Shown: positions 1-6,800 of the stretch, in pieces
Layout: each line of letters begins with the position of its first letter
Position numbering within the stretch: position 1 is the first letter of the stretch
IMG/VR virus record: IMGVR_UViG_3300042335_000264
Span: 1-46,689 of that record
Length of the DNA stretch: 46,689 nt
Reading direction: 5' to 3' (one strand)
Source of the DNA: a virus
Notes under the pieces: model-generated
What the model saw: only the letters and a program-made list of their open reading frames with translations
The model's database searches: none
What the model was told of the DNA's origin: nothing
Program-made: the position numbers and the translations under genes

Positions 1-344
1 CCCCAGTAGTTTTGGACGTATTTAGTTATCTCCCACTTGTCTGTATCAATCTTACACTTTTCAATTAAATCCTCTAAACTCTTAATCTCTTCTTTAGTGT
101 TTACCACTATCTCACCTGTCCCTTTCTGCACATCCTCAATAAACCTAACAATTGTATCCTCTAGCTCTCCGATATAGTTTCCAACCTCTGCCTCATTTTC
201 CACAGCTTCTGCATTTCTTAGTTCTCTAATCAATGCATCCACCTCATCCTCAGTGATTTGTAGTTTGTCTGCATAGAACTTCTTGCTCTTTTTCCAGTGA
301 AGCATTTGCTCCAGCTGGTGCAGAAGGGATTGATTTTCAGGCAT
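1..344 (-). CDS. Phage protein, N-terminal part only (cut by window edge)
   Basis: Read from the ATG at 342-344, the open frame runs 114 codons to the window edge without a stop, so only the N-terminus is visible. The first ~35 residues are helical and HTH-like, containing WKKSKKFYADKLQITEDEV. An acidic stretch follows, then SLEDLIEKCKIDTDKWEI. A similar N-terminal arrangement is known to me in front of calcineurin-like phosphoesterase domains of phages of Bacteroidota, but the catalytic part lies outside the window, so that name is only a guess. It has its own promoter and is separated by a terminator from the tail genes upstream of it, so it is not simply the last gene of the structural operon. 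Confidence 0.7.
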   Translation of the reverse strand, partial: MPENQSLLHQLEQMLHWKKSKKFYADKLQITEDEVDALIRELRNAEAVENEAEVGNYIGELEDTIVRFIEDVQKGTGEIVVNTKEEIKSLEDLIEKCKIDTDKWEITKYVQNYW

Positions 345-372
345 TTATGATTTAGTTTAGTTAAAATTACCG

Positions 373-404
373 TAAAGGTACGAAAGTTTTTAATAATTTC
401 CAAA
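373..404 (-). promoter_or_regulatory. Bacteroidota-type promoter for the gene at 1-344
   Basis: On the minus strand a TTTG (-33, bases 401-404) is followed by exactly 20 bases and TACCTTTA (-7, bases 373-380). This fits the TTTG-N20-TAnnTTTR pattern shared by three other sites in this window. The start codon is about 30 bases downstream. Confidence 0.6.
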
Positions 405-450
405 TTATTTTAACCACTCTGGTTAGTGTGGATAACTAAGTTAGTTATAA

Positions 451-484
451 ATAAAAAACTCCCAGGGGTAGAAACCCCCAGGAG
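451..484 (-). terminator. Intrinsic terminator ending the structural module
   Basis: On the minus strand a 10-bp stem (CTCCTGGGGG with CCCCTGGGAG, two G-U pairs, 6-base loop) is followed by TTTTTTATTT. It lies about 40 bases beyond the stop of the last adhesin-like gene. A weaker CCCTG/CAGGG hairpin lies between it and that stop (488-513). Confidence 0.75.
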
Positions 485-522
485 AAACCCTGAAAACCAA
501 CAAACAGGGCTTTTTGATATCA

Positions 523-1029
523 TTAAGAACAACCCTCACACTCACCACTGCTGGTGCAATTGGTGGTTGATGTACATGGATATATGGTTAGAGAAAATCC
601 TGTTGGAATGGATGGTGAACACACTTGTGTATTCAACCCAGCTCCCAGTGAATATGTTTCAGGTTCCACCTTACCACAATCCACATAGGTATAATTTAGA
701 GGACCGCCAGTCTCATTCAAGATGTGGTAGCACAAACACTCAAGAGGAGCAGCTGTGGTAGTAGTGGTGGTTGTACTACTTGATGTAGTGGTAGTTGTAC
801 TACAATCACCTCCAACTGTAATATCTATGTAATTGGTACACAACCCATTATCAGACATCACTCTTATAATAGTGGTTCCATTTGGAACTGAGGATGTTAA
901 ATATCCTGCTAGGAGAGACGCCTTACTCACCCCTGTTTCAAAAGCTGATACAAACCCATCAACATCTGAGTAGAGATTGAATGGGCCTGTATCAGTTCCA
1001 GCTGTTGTTAATGTTATTATTACAATCAC
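523..1029 (-). CDS. Thr-linker, Cys-rich structural/adhesin-like protein (paralogue of next gene)
   Basis: The protein has 168 residues. An N-terminal domain of about 75 residues (starts MIVIITLTTAGTDTGPF) is joined by a Thr/Ser-only linker (residues ~77-92) to a Cys-rich domain with the pattern C-Y..N-T..Y-x-x-C-G. The same kind of linker and Cys domain occurs in the gene at 1036-1536. No ATG is available, so a GTG at 1027-1029, right after the preceding stop, is the likely start. The place at the distal end of the tail module after a collar fibre suggests a virion surface or receptor-binding role. That is inference. Confidence 0.7.
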   Translation of the reverse strand: MIVIITLTTAGTDTGPFNLYSDVDGFVSAFETGVSKASLLAGYLTSSVPNGTTIIRVMSDNGLCTNYIDITVGGDCSTTTTTSSSTTTTTTTAAPLECLCYHILNETGGPLNYTYVDCGKVEPETYSLGAGLNTQVCSPSIPTGFSLTIYPCTSTTNCTSSGECEGCS

Positions 1030-1035
1030 AAGTTA

Positions 1036-1536
1036 TTAGATTAACGTTGTTGTTGTAGTGGTGGTTGGACATGCTCCAACATTTGCAAGGCTAACACCAG
1101 GCACTGGAGGCACAACTACTGTTCCTGTGCAAGCACAGATGTAGATGGTGCTAGGACCAGCAACAGATGTTTGTACAAACACTCCACCACATGCATAATA
1201 TGTAATATCAACACTAGAAACAGTGGAATTTGTTACAGAGTAGAACTCACAAGAAGGACATGCAATTGTTGTTGTAGTGGTAGTTGTAGAGCTAGTGCTT
1301 GTGGTAGTGGTAGTGGTTGTTAAACTATTTACCAGTGTTTGAAGAGCTGTAATTTGACTCTGCAAATCACAAACCTCTTCATCTATTTTTTGTAAAGACA
1401 CAGTCACTGTATCACATGCATGAATTCCTGTACAAGGCAGATTAGGGCCACTATAGCACACATTATCTGTTGGTGTACATGGAACATTACAAGGATCTAC
1501 AACAGGAGCGTAGTTAGGTTGATTGCAACAAGACAT
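1036..1536 (-). CDS. Thr-linker, Cys-rich structural/adhesin-like protein
   Basis: The protein has 166 residues. The N-terminus is very Cys-rich (starts MSCCNQPNYAP), followed by a short coiled coil (VCDLQSQITALQTLVNSL), a Thr/Ser linker and a domain with CEFYSVTNSTVSSVDITYYA then CGG. It ends in a second Thr run. The MSC start resembles the N-terminus of the neighbouring tail fibre, so both may attach to the same virion site. The coiled coil suggests an oligomer. A receptor-binding or decoration role is inferred from position and architecture only. Confidence 0.75.
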   Translation of the reverse strand: MSCCNQPNYAPVVDPCNVPCTPTDNVCYSGPNLPCTGIHACDTVTVSLQKIDEEVCDLQSQITALQTLVNSLTTTTTTTSTSSTTTTTTTIACPSCEFYSVTNSTVSSVDITYYACGGVFVQTSVAGPSTIYICACTGTVVVPPVPGVSLANVGACPTTTTTTTLI

Positions 1537-1556
1537 TATATAATTATTTTAAACTA

Positions 1557-2681
1557 TTAAGGAATATACATGATGTAGTAACAACCAAGACCAGGTTGGA
1601 AGTTAGAGTGAGCTAATCCTCCTCCTGTAGAAGAAATTGCTTTATCAGTAATGGTGATACCAGTTGTTTTGGAGTTAGTGATTCCAATATCAGGAGTTCC
1701 TGCTGCACCAGCTAAAAGATAACTAGAATTATCACCATAAGTCTTTTCTTTGGCAATTGGAGTGGTTGCTGTAATAGTTACACCAGTTCCTGATAATACT
1801 GTAAAGTGGGTGTGTCCAGGATCACTAATTTGAGGATCTGTTGTGTGCGTGTGAGCAGGAATCTGAGCAGTGGTGAGTACAATAGAGTTAGCTCCTTGTG
1901 CCCCTAATAATGTATAAGTGGGATTTCCAGCAACCGAAGGATTAACAGCAGGGTTCATAGGTCCTCCACCCATGGTGTTATCTGTAACACCAACACCTAC
2001 ACGCCCTCTTTTATCAGGGGTACCATTGTTACCATTACAGAGGTAGATTTTATCCCAAGCACCAAGACCTTTACCACTGGTATCAAAGTTACCACTTATT
2101 GTACCATAGTATTCAACAACAGTGAAAGGCACCATTCTATCCTTGTAGGAAGCAGGAGGAGCAGGTGGTGTACAAGCTGCCACCAAAGCACAGAGCTCTG
2201 ACTTCTTTACATAATTAGTTTCAACATCCAACACAAATGCATCAAAATCAACAATGTGTGCACAAAGCTTTGTAATTACTGCCTGAAGGATGGCATGAGT
2301 TCCAGAATTAGAATCTACACCAGTGAGACATCCCACCGTGTAAGGTCCTTCTAGTGCAGCAAAGTCACCTTCTAGTGTAGTGAGTCGTGTGTCAAGCTCA
2401 CAAACAGCCTTGATGATGGCACTAATTACATTGGGAAGTGTAAGGTCTTCACAAGCAACCAGGTTTTTATTTACAATATCACATATGATTGCGGGGTTGA
2501 TGGTCAAGTTGATTCCTGTACCATCTAGTGTAGAGGTGAGAAACTCAATCAGTGCTTGTTCAACATACGAAAGAGAATCACCATTTTTGATTCCTAGAAT
2601 GGCAACATCAACTCCTGTATATCGTACGCATTGATCGGAAACAATCTCTGCACATCCATTAAAACAATTAGAACAAGACAT
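1557..2681 (-). CDS. Tail fibre protein with C-terminal tail-collar domain
   Basis: The protein has 374 residues. The C-terminal half carries a classic tail-collar signature: WDKIYLCNGNNGTPDKRGRV, then GGGP, AQIPAHTHTT and a terminal FQPGLGCYYIMYIP. The N-terminal ~180 residues are Cys-rich (MSCSNCFNGC) and helical and probably form the virion attachment and shaft. Collar domains of this kind fold onto trimeric fibres and contact receptors, with the HxH motif binding metal in known examples. It is transcribed with the upstream small genes with almost no spacing. Confidence in the collar domain is high. The exact place in the tail is unknown. Confidence 0.9.
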   Translation of the reverse strand: MSCSNCFNGCAEIVSDQCVRYTGVDVAILGIKNGDSLSYVEQALIEFLTSTLDGTGINLTINPAIICDIVNKNLVACEDLTLPNVISAIIKAVCELDTRLTTLEGDFAALEGPYTVGCLTGVDSNSGTHAILQAVITKLCAHIVDFDAFVLDVETNYVKKSELCALVAACTPPAPPASYKDRMVPFTVVEYYGTISGNFDTSGKGLGAWDKIYLCNGNNGTPDKRGRVGVGVTDNTMGGGPMNPAVNPSVAGNPTYTLLGAQGANSIVLTTAQIPAHTHTTDPQISDPGHTHFTVLSGTGVTITATTPIAKEKTYGDNSSYLLAGAAGTPDIGITNSKTTGITITDKAISSTGGGLAHSNFQPGLGCYYIMYIP

Positions 2682-2948
2682 TTATTTAGAATTTAGAATT
2701 TTAACTCTGCTTGCAATCATGTTTACAGTGAATGCAGCGGCATAATTTGGATTACAAAGTTTGTAAACAAGAATTCTCCTGTAGTTGAGCAAGTCTAACA
2801 TTGCTCCTCCAGGTACGGGTTGGTTCAGAATGTAAACAATATTGTTGTATAGATTACCTGCTAGATTGGCTAGCTTACAATCTATTTCAGCAATAAGTGC
2901 AGGAATACTAGCGCACTCTGGACAGCTGGTAAGCCTTGGTGATAACAT
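2682..2948 (-). CDS. Small conserved phage protein upstream of tail fibre
   Basis: The protein has 88 residues and contains CPEC near the N-terminus, AEIDCKLANLAGNLYNNIVY and a C-terminal LCNPNYAAAFTVNMIASRV. It is followed at once by the tail fibre start, so the two are probably translationally coupled. I remember similar small proteins beside collar fibres in uncultured phages, but no function is known to me. A tail assembly or fibre chaperone role would fit the position. Confidence 0.75.
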   Translation of the reverse strand: MLSPRLTSCPECASIPALIAEIDCKLANLAGNLYNNIVYILNQPVPGGAMLDLLNYRRILVYKLCNPNYAAAFTVNMIASRVKILNSK

Positions 2949-3060
2949 TTGTTATAATTTTTCGTCCTTGTTTAGTAGCTGCATTACACAGTCCACAAAG
3001 ACCGTTAATCAATTGACATCCACACCCAACGTTAGCTCCACAATTTCGACACTTTGCCAT
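2908..3060 (-). CDS. Cys-rich zinc-finger-like microprotein
   Basis: A 50-codon frame from ATG 3058-3060 to TAG 2908-2910 begins MAKCRNCGANVGCGCQLING and continues with CGLCN, giving CxxC, CGC and CxxC motifs, followed by a basic tail. It starts 2 bases after the stop of the upstream gene and overlaps the start of the next by 41 bases, so it fills an otherwise empty gap in a tightly packed operon. The regular Cys spacing argues for a real zinc-binding protein. Function unknown. Confidence 0.7.
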   Translation of the reverse strand: MAKCRNCGANVGCGCQLINGLCGLCNAATKQGRKIITNVITKAYQLSRVR

Positions 3061-3061
3061 A

Positions 3062-3625
3062 TTAGTAGAAGTTTATTACGTAGTTATTTCCAGAGCATCC
3101 GCAGTTGTTCTTGAGGAAGTTGTTAAGCATCATGTCAGCTTGATTATACAACTTCATAGCCTCATTCGTAGCACAATTGTTAGCTGCAGCTATAGATCCT
3201 TGGATGAAGAAGTATATGGAGGTGAGGTCCACCTTAGCTTGGGTTTTGATAGCTCTATCACATTCCATCATATCAAGCTTCATGAAAGCGTTATCAAATT
3301 TCTCTTGTAGCTTATCCACACGCATGATGGACTTCTCTACGAAGTTTTTATATGCAGGGGCTACAGAATACCTTAAATGATAAACCCCGTCAGGTAGTGG
3401 TTGGTCCACTCCTACAGGGCTAAGTCCTAGATTTGATGTAGTGAATACATTAAAGTCATTAACACTGAACGGTTTAATCACCACTCCAAAACCAGGAACA
3501 TTGATTTCAATAGTTGCTCCAGAAACAACAGGGGGATCTGTAGGATAGACAGATGCATCAGCAACACCTAGTGTTTGTACATTGTACGTAGGAATTACTA
3601 ATATATCTAATTTTATATCTGTCAT
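3062..3625 (-). CDS. Probable structural (connector or tail) protein
   Basis: The protein has 187 residues. The N-terminal half is beta-rich and ends with LPDGVYHLRYSVAP. The C-terminal half is helical and Cys-containing (MMECDRAIKTQAK, NNCATNEAMKLYNQADMML) and ends NNCGCSGNNYVINFY. A beta domain plus a helical bundle, and the place between connector-type and fibre genes, suggest a tail or collar protein. A hairpin terminator separates it from the gene upstream, so its expression may be lowered relative to that gene. Confidence 0.75.
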   Translation of the reverse strand: MTDIKLDILVIPTYNVQTLGVADASVYPTDPPVVSGATIEINVPGFGVVIKPFSVNDFNVFTTSNLGLSPVGVDQPLPDGVYHLRYSVAPAYKNFVEKSIMRVDKLQEKFDNAFMKLDMMECDRAIKTQAKVDLTSIYFFIQGSIAAANNCATNEAMKLYNQADMMLNNFLKNNCGCSGNNYVINFY

Positions 3626-3631
3626 GTTGCT

Positions 3632-3683
3632 TCAAATAAATAAGCCAGAGGATCTGAGTTTGTATCCTCTCACCTCTGGCTTA
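3632..3683 (-). terminator. Hairpin terminator between two structural genes
   Basis: An 11-bp perfect inverted repeat (TAAGCCAGAGG at 3641-3651 with CCTCTGGCTTA at 3673-3683, 21-base loop) is followed on the minus strand by TTATTT. It lies between the stop at 3715 and the start at 3625, with only about 15 bases from stem to start codon. It probably gives partial termination. Confidence 0.65.
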
Positions 3684-3714
3684 GGTTAATATAATATTTG
3701 TATCTATTCTACTA

Positions 3715-4902
3715 TTACGGAATCAGAGTTGATGTGGTAGTAGTAGAAGGCCATACAGTGGTGGTGGTAGATGTAGTGGTGATACAAGAGTTATCAGCAG
3801 TTACAGCGCCCAGACCAGCAACAAGAACAGCCTCAATGAGTCCACCGATAGGATTAGCAGAACCATTGCTTTGTGTTTGAGGAACAGCAAGGATTACAGT
3901 GCTATCTTCATAGATGTAGTCACCCCACTGATACTCAGACTTGTTATACTCGTTGAACTTGATGTAATAACTGTCATAAGTAACACCGTCACTTACCCAG
4001 CTTTCAAAGTTCTCGTTGTAGCCATTCATTCTGTAGAGGTGCTTCAAGTAACCAGCTTGGTAGCTGTAGAAGTTCTTCTCCAGTTGAGCAATCTCAGCAG
4101 AAGTACCAACAGCGTAAGAAGAACGCTGGATAATCACTGGATCAGCTACAGTGTTACAAGGATCTGCTACAATGAAGTCAGCAGTTGTTGCAGGTCCACT
4201 AAACACGAATGTACGGAACCACATACGGTCATACTCGAAAGGAAACGCTGCTACATCACAAGGCTGACCATATTTGGTAAGAGGCTTACCAGTGATACGC
4301 AAGAAAGCGTTTTGGTCGTTACCAATTCTCTGGAACTGATAGAAGTCAGAGAAAGTGATGTTGTCAGGATTGTTACCAGGAGCTTGATAGTTCAAATGAA
4401 TGATGATGTCATCAATCAAAGCAGGTACATCCACGATATCACAAGGATCACCACCGCAATCGCAACAAGGTGCATTTACAGTTACTGAACGAGTGAAACC
4501 GTTGAAATACAGGGTATCCAGGTAGCTAGAGTGAGCACGAAGTGTTAAGGTAACAATGTCACCACACTGTACGTTCCAGTTTACCACATCTGTAACCTGA
4601 GTTACAGGAGTAGGACAACCTTGTACTTTGTACCACTGAGTCACGTTGCTGTTGCAACCAGTTCCTGAGGGGCAGCCTTTAATTTTATCTGAACGCTTAG
4701 AGCCTTGCAGATAAGTGTTTGTACGGCCCTGCGCAATATAGAAATAGGGAGCTGCAGCGATATTCGCAGCAGTGGCAAGTGTGTAATCATTTCTGAAGAT
4801 ACCCACCTGGCCAGCGCTCAAGTTTTGCGTAGATCCAGAGCTAGGAAGCGCAGTTTGTCCTACTGGTACTACGAAGAGCGTAGTTAATGAAAAATCAGCC
4901 AT
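3715..4902 (-). CDS. Abundant tail/virion structural protein with Thr-rich C-terminal tail
   Basis: The protein has 395 residues. It begins MADFSLTTLFVVPVGQTALP and is rich in beta strand, Tyr and Asn, with a Cys cluster (PCCDCGGDPCDIVD) in the middle. The C-terminus is a Thr/Ser run (TTTSTTTTVWPSTTTTST) of the same kind as the linkers in the two adhesin-like genes. Size, place after the connector gene and a terminator directly behind it fit a major tail or collar protein. The Thr tail may be a surface-exposed, flexible or glycosylated extension. I do not recognise the family with certainty. Confidence 0.75.
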   Translation of the reverse strand: MADFSLTTLFVVPVGQTALPSSGSTQNLSAGQVGIFRNDYTLATAANIAAAPYFYIAQGRTNTYLQGSKRSDKIKGCPSGTGCNSNVTQWYKVQGCPTPVTQVTDVVNWNVQCGDIVTLTLRAHSSYLDTLYFNGFTRSVTVNAPCCDCGGDPCDIVDVPALIDDIIIHLNYQAPGNNPDNITFSDFYQFQRIGNDQNAFLRITGKPLTKYGQPCDVAAFPFEYDRMWFRTFVFSGPATTADFIVADPCNTVADPVIIQRSSYAVGTSAEIAQLEKNFYSYQAGYLKHLYRMNGYNENFESWVSDGVTYDSYYIKFNEYNKSEYQWGDYIYEDSTVILAVPQTQSNGSANPIGGLIEAVLVAGLGAVTADNSCITTTSTTTTVWPSTTTTSTLIP

Positions 4903-4932
4903 TTTGCTTTATTTTAGGTGATTAAAAAATAT

Positions 4933-5664
4933 TTATTCGTTTGTCTGAATTCTGTATATCGAGTTTTGTACAGCGGATTGATTCTCAGTGTACATTGCTA
5001 GGTTTTGTACTGTTAAGTCTAACAGTTCATCCTCCAGATAAAGTTCAAGTTCGCAATCTTCGTCAAATGATGGTTGGCCATCTAACATTACATATCCTGT
5101 CTTATTGATATACTTAGGATATCTCATGTAAGACATATATATCTTACTAGGAGTGAAGGTACCATCTGTGAAGATGGATATTTCATCTGTCGAAAGGAAG
5201 TTGAAAGTCTCTTGATATTCAAAAGAAGGCTTATAGTGAGTGTTGTTCAAAATGAACTGTAAGTCACCGTGCTTAGCCAAGTCCCTGTTAATCCAGATCT
5301 TTCTGTCCTTACACACCCCTTTGTCAGCTAGTACATATGCATCAATATAGAACATGTACTTAGGAACAAGTAGGTGCAGATTAGCAAACCATTGATTTAG
5401 TTCAGCGTTCTTGAGGGTGAGATCAAGAGGTTGACTGTTGTAAGTGACCACTAAGCTTTGGAGGTCCTCATAACGCTTCTTAAAAGCATCGAGTCCCATC
5501 CCACTCACCACACTAAAACCATCAACCTTTTGTTTTATCAGCTTAATCTGGGCCTCATTGAGAGCCAGAATTTTATCTTCTAAGTTTATTTGCTGGTGTA
5601 TGTTGGTCGATAGTTTATTTAGTTTTTGGTCAATCTTATATAATAAACTATCTACTGGTATCAT
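4933..5664 (-). CDS. Probable ring/head-tail connector protein
   Basis: The protein has 243 residues. The N-terminal third is helical (residues ~1-75). The C-terminal part carries YMRYPKYINKTGYVMLDG, then CELELYLEDELLDLTVQNLA. This YP-K-rich loop followed by 'C-E-L ... helix' is typical of connector/ring proteins that sit under the portal in podovirus-like and crAss-like virions. It overlaps the upstream gene by 4 bases and belongs to the capsid operon. The assignment is by motif shape and place, not by a search. Confidence 0.65.
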   Translation of the reverse strand: MIPVDSLLYKIDQKLNKLSTNIHQQINLEDKILALNEAQIKLIKQKVDGFSVVSGMGLDAFKKRYEDLQSLVVTYNSQPLDLTLKNAELNQWFANLHLLVPKYMFYIDAYVLADKGVCKDRKIWINRDLAKHGDLQFILNNTHYKPSFEYQETFNFLSTDEISIFTDGTFTPSKIYMSYMRYPKYINKTGYVMLDGQPSFDEDCELELYLEDELLDLTVQNLAMYTENQSAVQNSIYRIQTNE

Positions 5665-6629
5665 AGAGCAGCTAATTTCTTAGTTTTCAACTTACCTTCG
5701 AGAGTGAGGAGCAAGTCCTGGTTATCATCGTCAGCAAGCAGCTTAATCAAATCATCTTCGTCCTTAGCTACTTCAAACTCACCCTCATAAATTTTACCAT
5801 TTGGTCTTGCCCTATAGATAGAATGTGTGAGAGCTTGTTTCACTAAGTCCTTGATATGGAGTAAGTTATCCTTCATATCTGCAAAGCGTGTGAACACTTC
5901 GACAGGATTTAACCCTTGATACTTACCGTTTTTAAACTCGGTTTGTTTGAGGACATTATCTACAAGGTTGTAAACAGCTTCCTCTTTAGTATCATCAGTT
6001 ACAGGTAAGCCCAACAAGCGAGCCACTTTTCTTTTTCTCTCAGGCGTCATAGTGTCAAACTTGACAATAGCCTTGTTGATAAGTTGCTTCTTCTTGAACA
6101 TCACTGCGTTTTCAATATCCTCGTCAGCCACATAAAACTGTGTATCTGCAGGAAACTCACCACGCTCCCAAGCTTGATAAGAGCTTGCAATTGTGGGGTG
6201 AACACGCAACCAAGAGAAGGCTAATTCCTGAAGAGGAATAGAAAGATCAAAGAAGTTGTCTCCATCTAACAGCTTTACAGGCTGTACGTGCAATGAATCA
6301 TTTGAAGATGTAGACATTCCATAGTTCCAGAAACTAGAACGAGGACCTAAATCAACATCACCAAGTGCAGCTTGTAGCTTATTTTTAAGATTTGTTACAC
6401 GCTCAGTTTCCATCTCTCTTTCAAGAGGATCAGAGATTCTGCGTATGTAAGCAGCCTCAGGATCAATACCTGTACGATACTTACCATCAAGTTCTTTGTA
6501 AGGATACTTAAATACCCCTGTTCCAGGGATACGTGTAAGCCCTCTTAAAGAAAGGCCACCTTGCATTGTTTGAAGTTGAGAGTTGTTATACTCCTTCTTA
6601 AGTGTTGAGATTTTACCTAACTTACCCAT
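5661..6629 (-). CDS. Virion-associated protein downstream of capsid gene
   Basis: The protein has 322 residues. It starts after the structured RNA that follows the capsid gene and overlaps the next gene by 4 bases. The N-terminus is basic (MGKLGKISTLKKEYNNSQLQ), the middle contains SDPLEREMETERVTNLKNKL and the C-terminus is helical and charged. There is no enzyme motif and no membrane segment. The constant place between capsid and connector genes suggests a head or head-tail joining protein. Family not recognised. Confidence 0.75.
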   Translation of the reverse strand: MGKLGKISTLKKEYNNSQLQTMQGGLSLRGLTRIPGTGVFKYPYKELDGKYRTGIDPEAAYIRRISDPLEREMETERVTNLKNKLQAALGDVDLGPRSSFWNYGMSTSSNDSLHVQPVKLLDGDNFFDLSIPLQELAFSWLRVHPTIASSYQAWERGEFPADTQFYVADEDIENAVMFKKKQLINKAIVKFDTMTPERKRKVARLLGLPVTDDTKEEAVYNLVDNVLKQTEFKNGKYQGLNPVEVFTRFADMKDNLLHIKDLVKQALTHSIYRARPNGKIYEGEFEVAKDEDDLIKLLADDDNQDLLLTLEGKLKTKKLAAL

Positions 6630-6656
6630 ATGTAGTTTATTTATTTGGTTTATTTG

Positions 6657-6800
6657 CAGAGATGTGAGGACCGAACCTCATGGCAATTAAGAATTCTCCT
6701 AATTCCCATCTCTGTAGTTTGAGAAGAGCACCCCCACCCTGAAAGTGGGGGGCGATCTCTTCTCGGTAGGTTATAAGAACAGCGTGAGCTGTAGTCTTAT
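6657..6800 (-). ncRNA. Three tandem RNA hairpins after the capsid stop codon
   Basis: On the minus strand three separate folds follow one another. The first (6773-6800) pairs ATAAGA/TCTTAT and ACAGC/GCTGT and begins in the stop codon. The second (6721-6764) pairs GAGAAGAG/CTCTTCTC and, inside, CCCCCAC/GTGGGGG. The third (6657-6714) has closing stem CAGAGATG/CATCTCTG with two arms inside (TGAGG/CCTCA and GG.AATTA/TAATT.CC), giving a three-way junction. None is followed by a T-tract, so they are not ordinary terminators. A role as mRNA 3' protection, processing site or separate small RNA is inference. Confidence 0.5.

Noticed and set aside
3871-4488. Long plus-strand frame opposite the structural gene 3715-4902 (and similar antisense frames opposite capsid, portal and terminase)
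   Set aside because: These are shadows of the codon pattern on the other strand. They lack leaders and protein-like features.
6657-6714. Possible tRNA with 7-bp acceptor-like stem and TTCGG loop
   Set aside because: There is no room for an anticodon arm (58 bases in total) and the T-arm does not pair in the right register. Kept as a three-way junction.
6721-6764. Hairpin resembling an anticodon arm with loop TTTCAGG (UCA, a suppressor-like anticodon)
   Set aside because: There are no D- or T-arms, the element is only 44 bases long, and in-frame UGA recoding is not seen in the genes. Coincidence is more likely.
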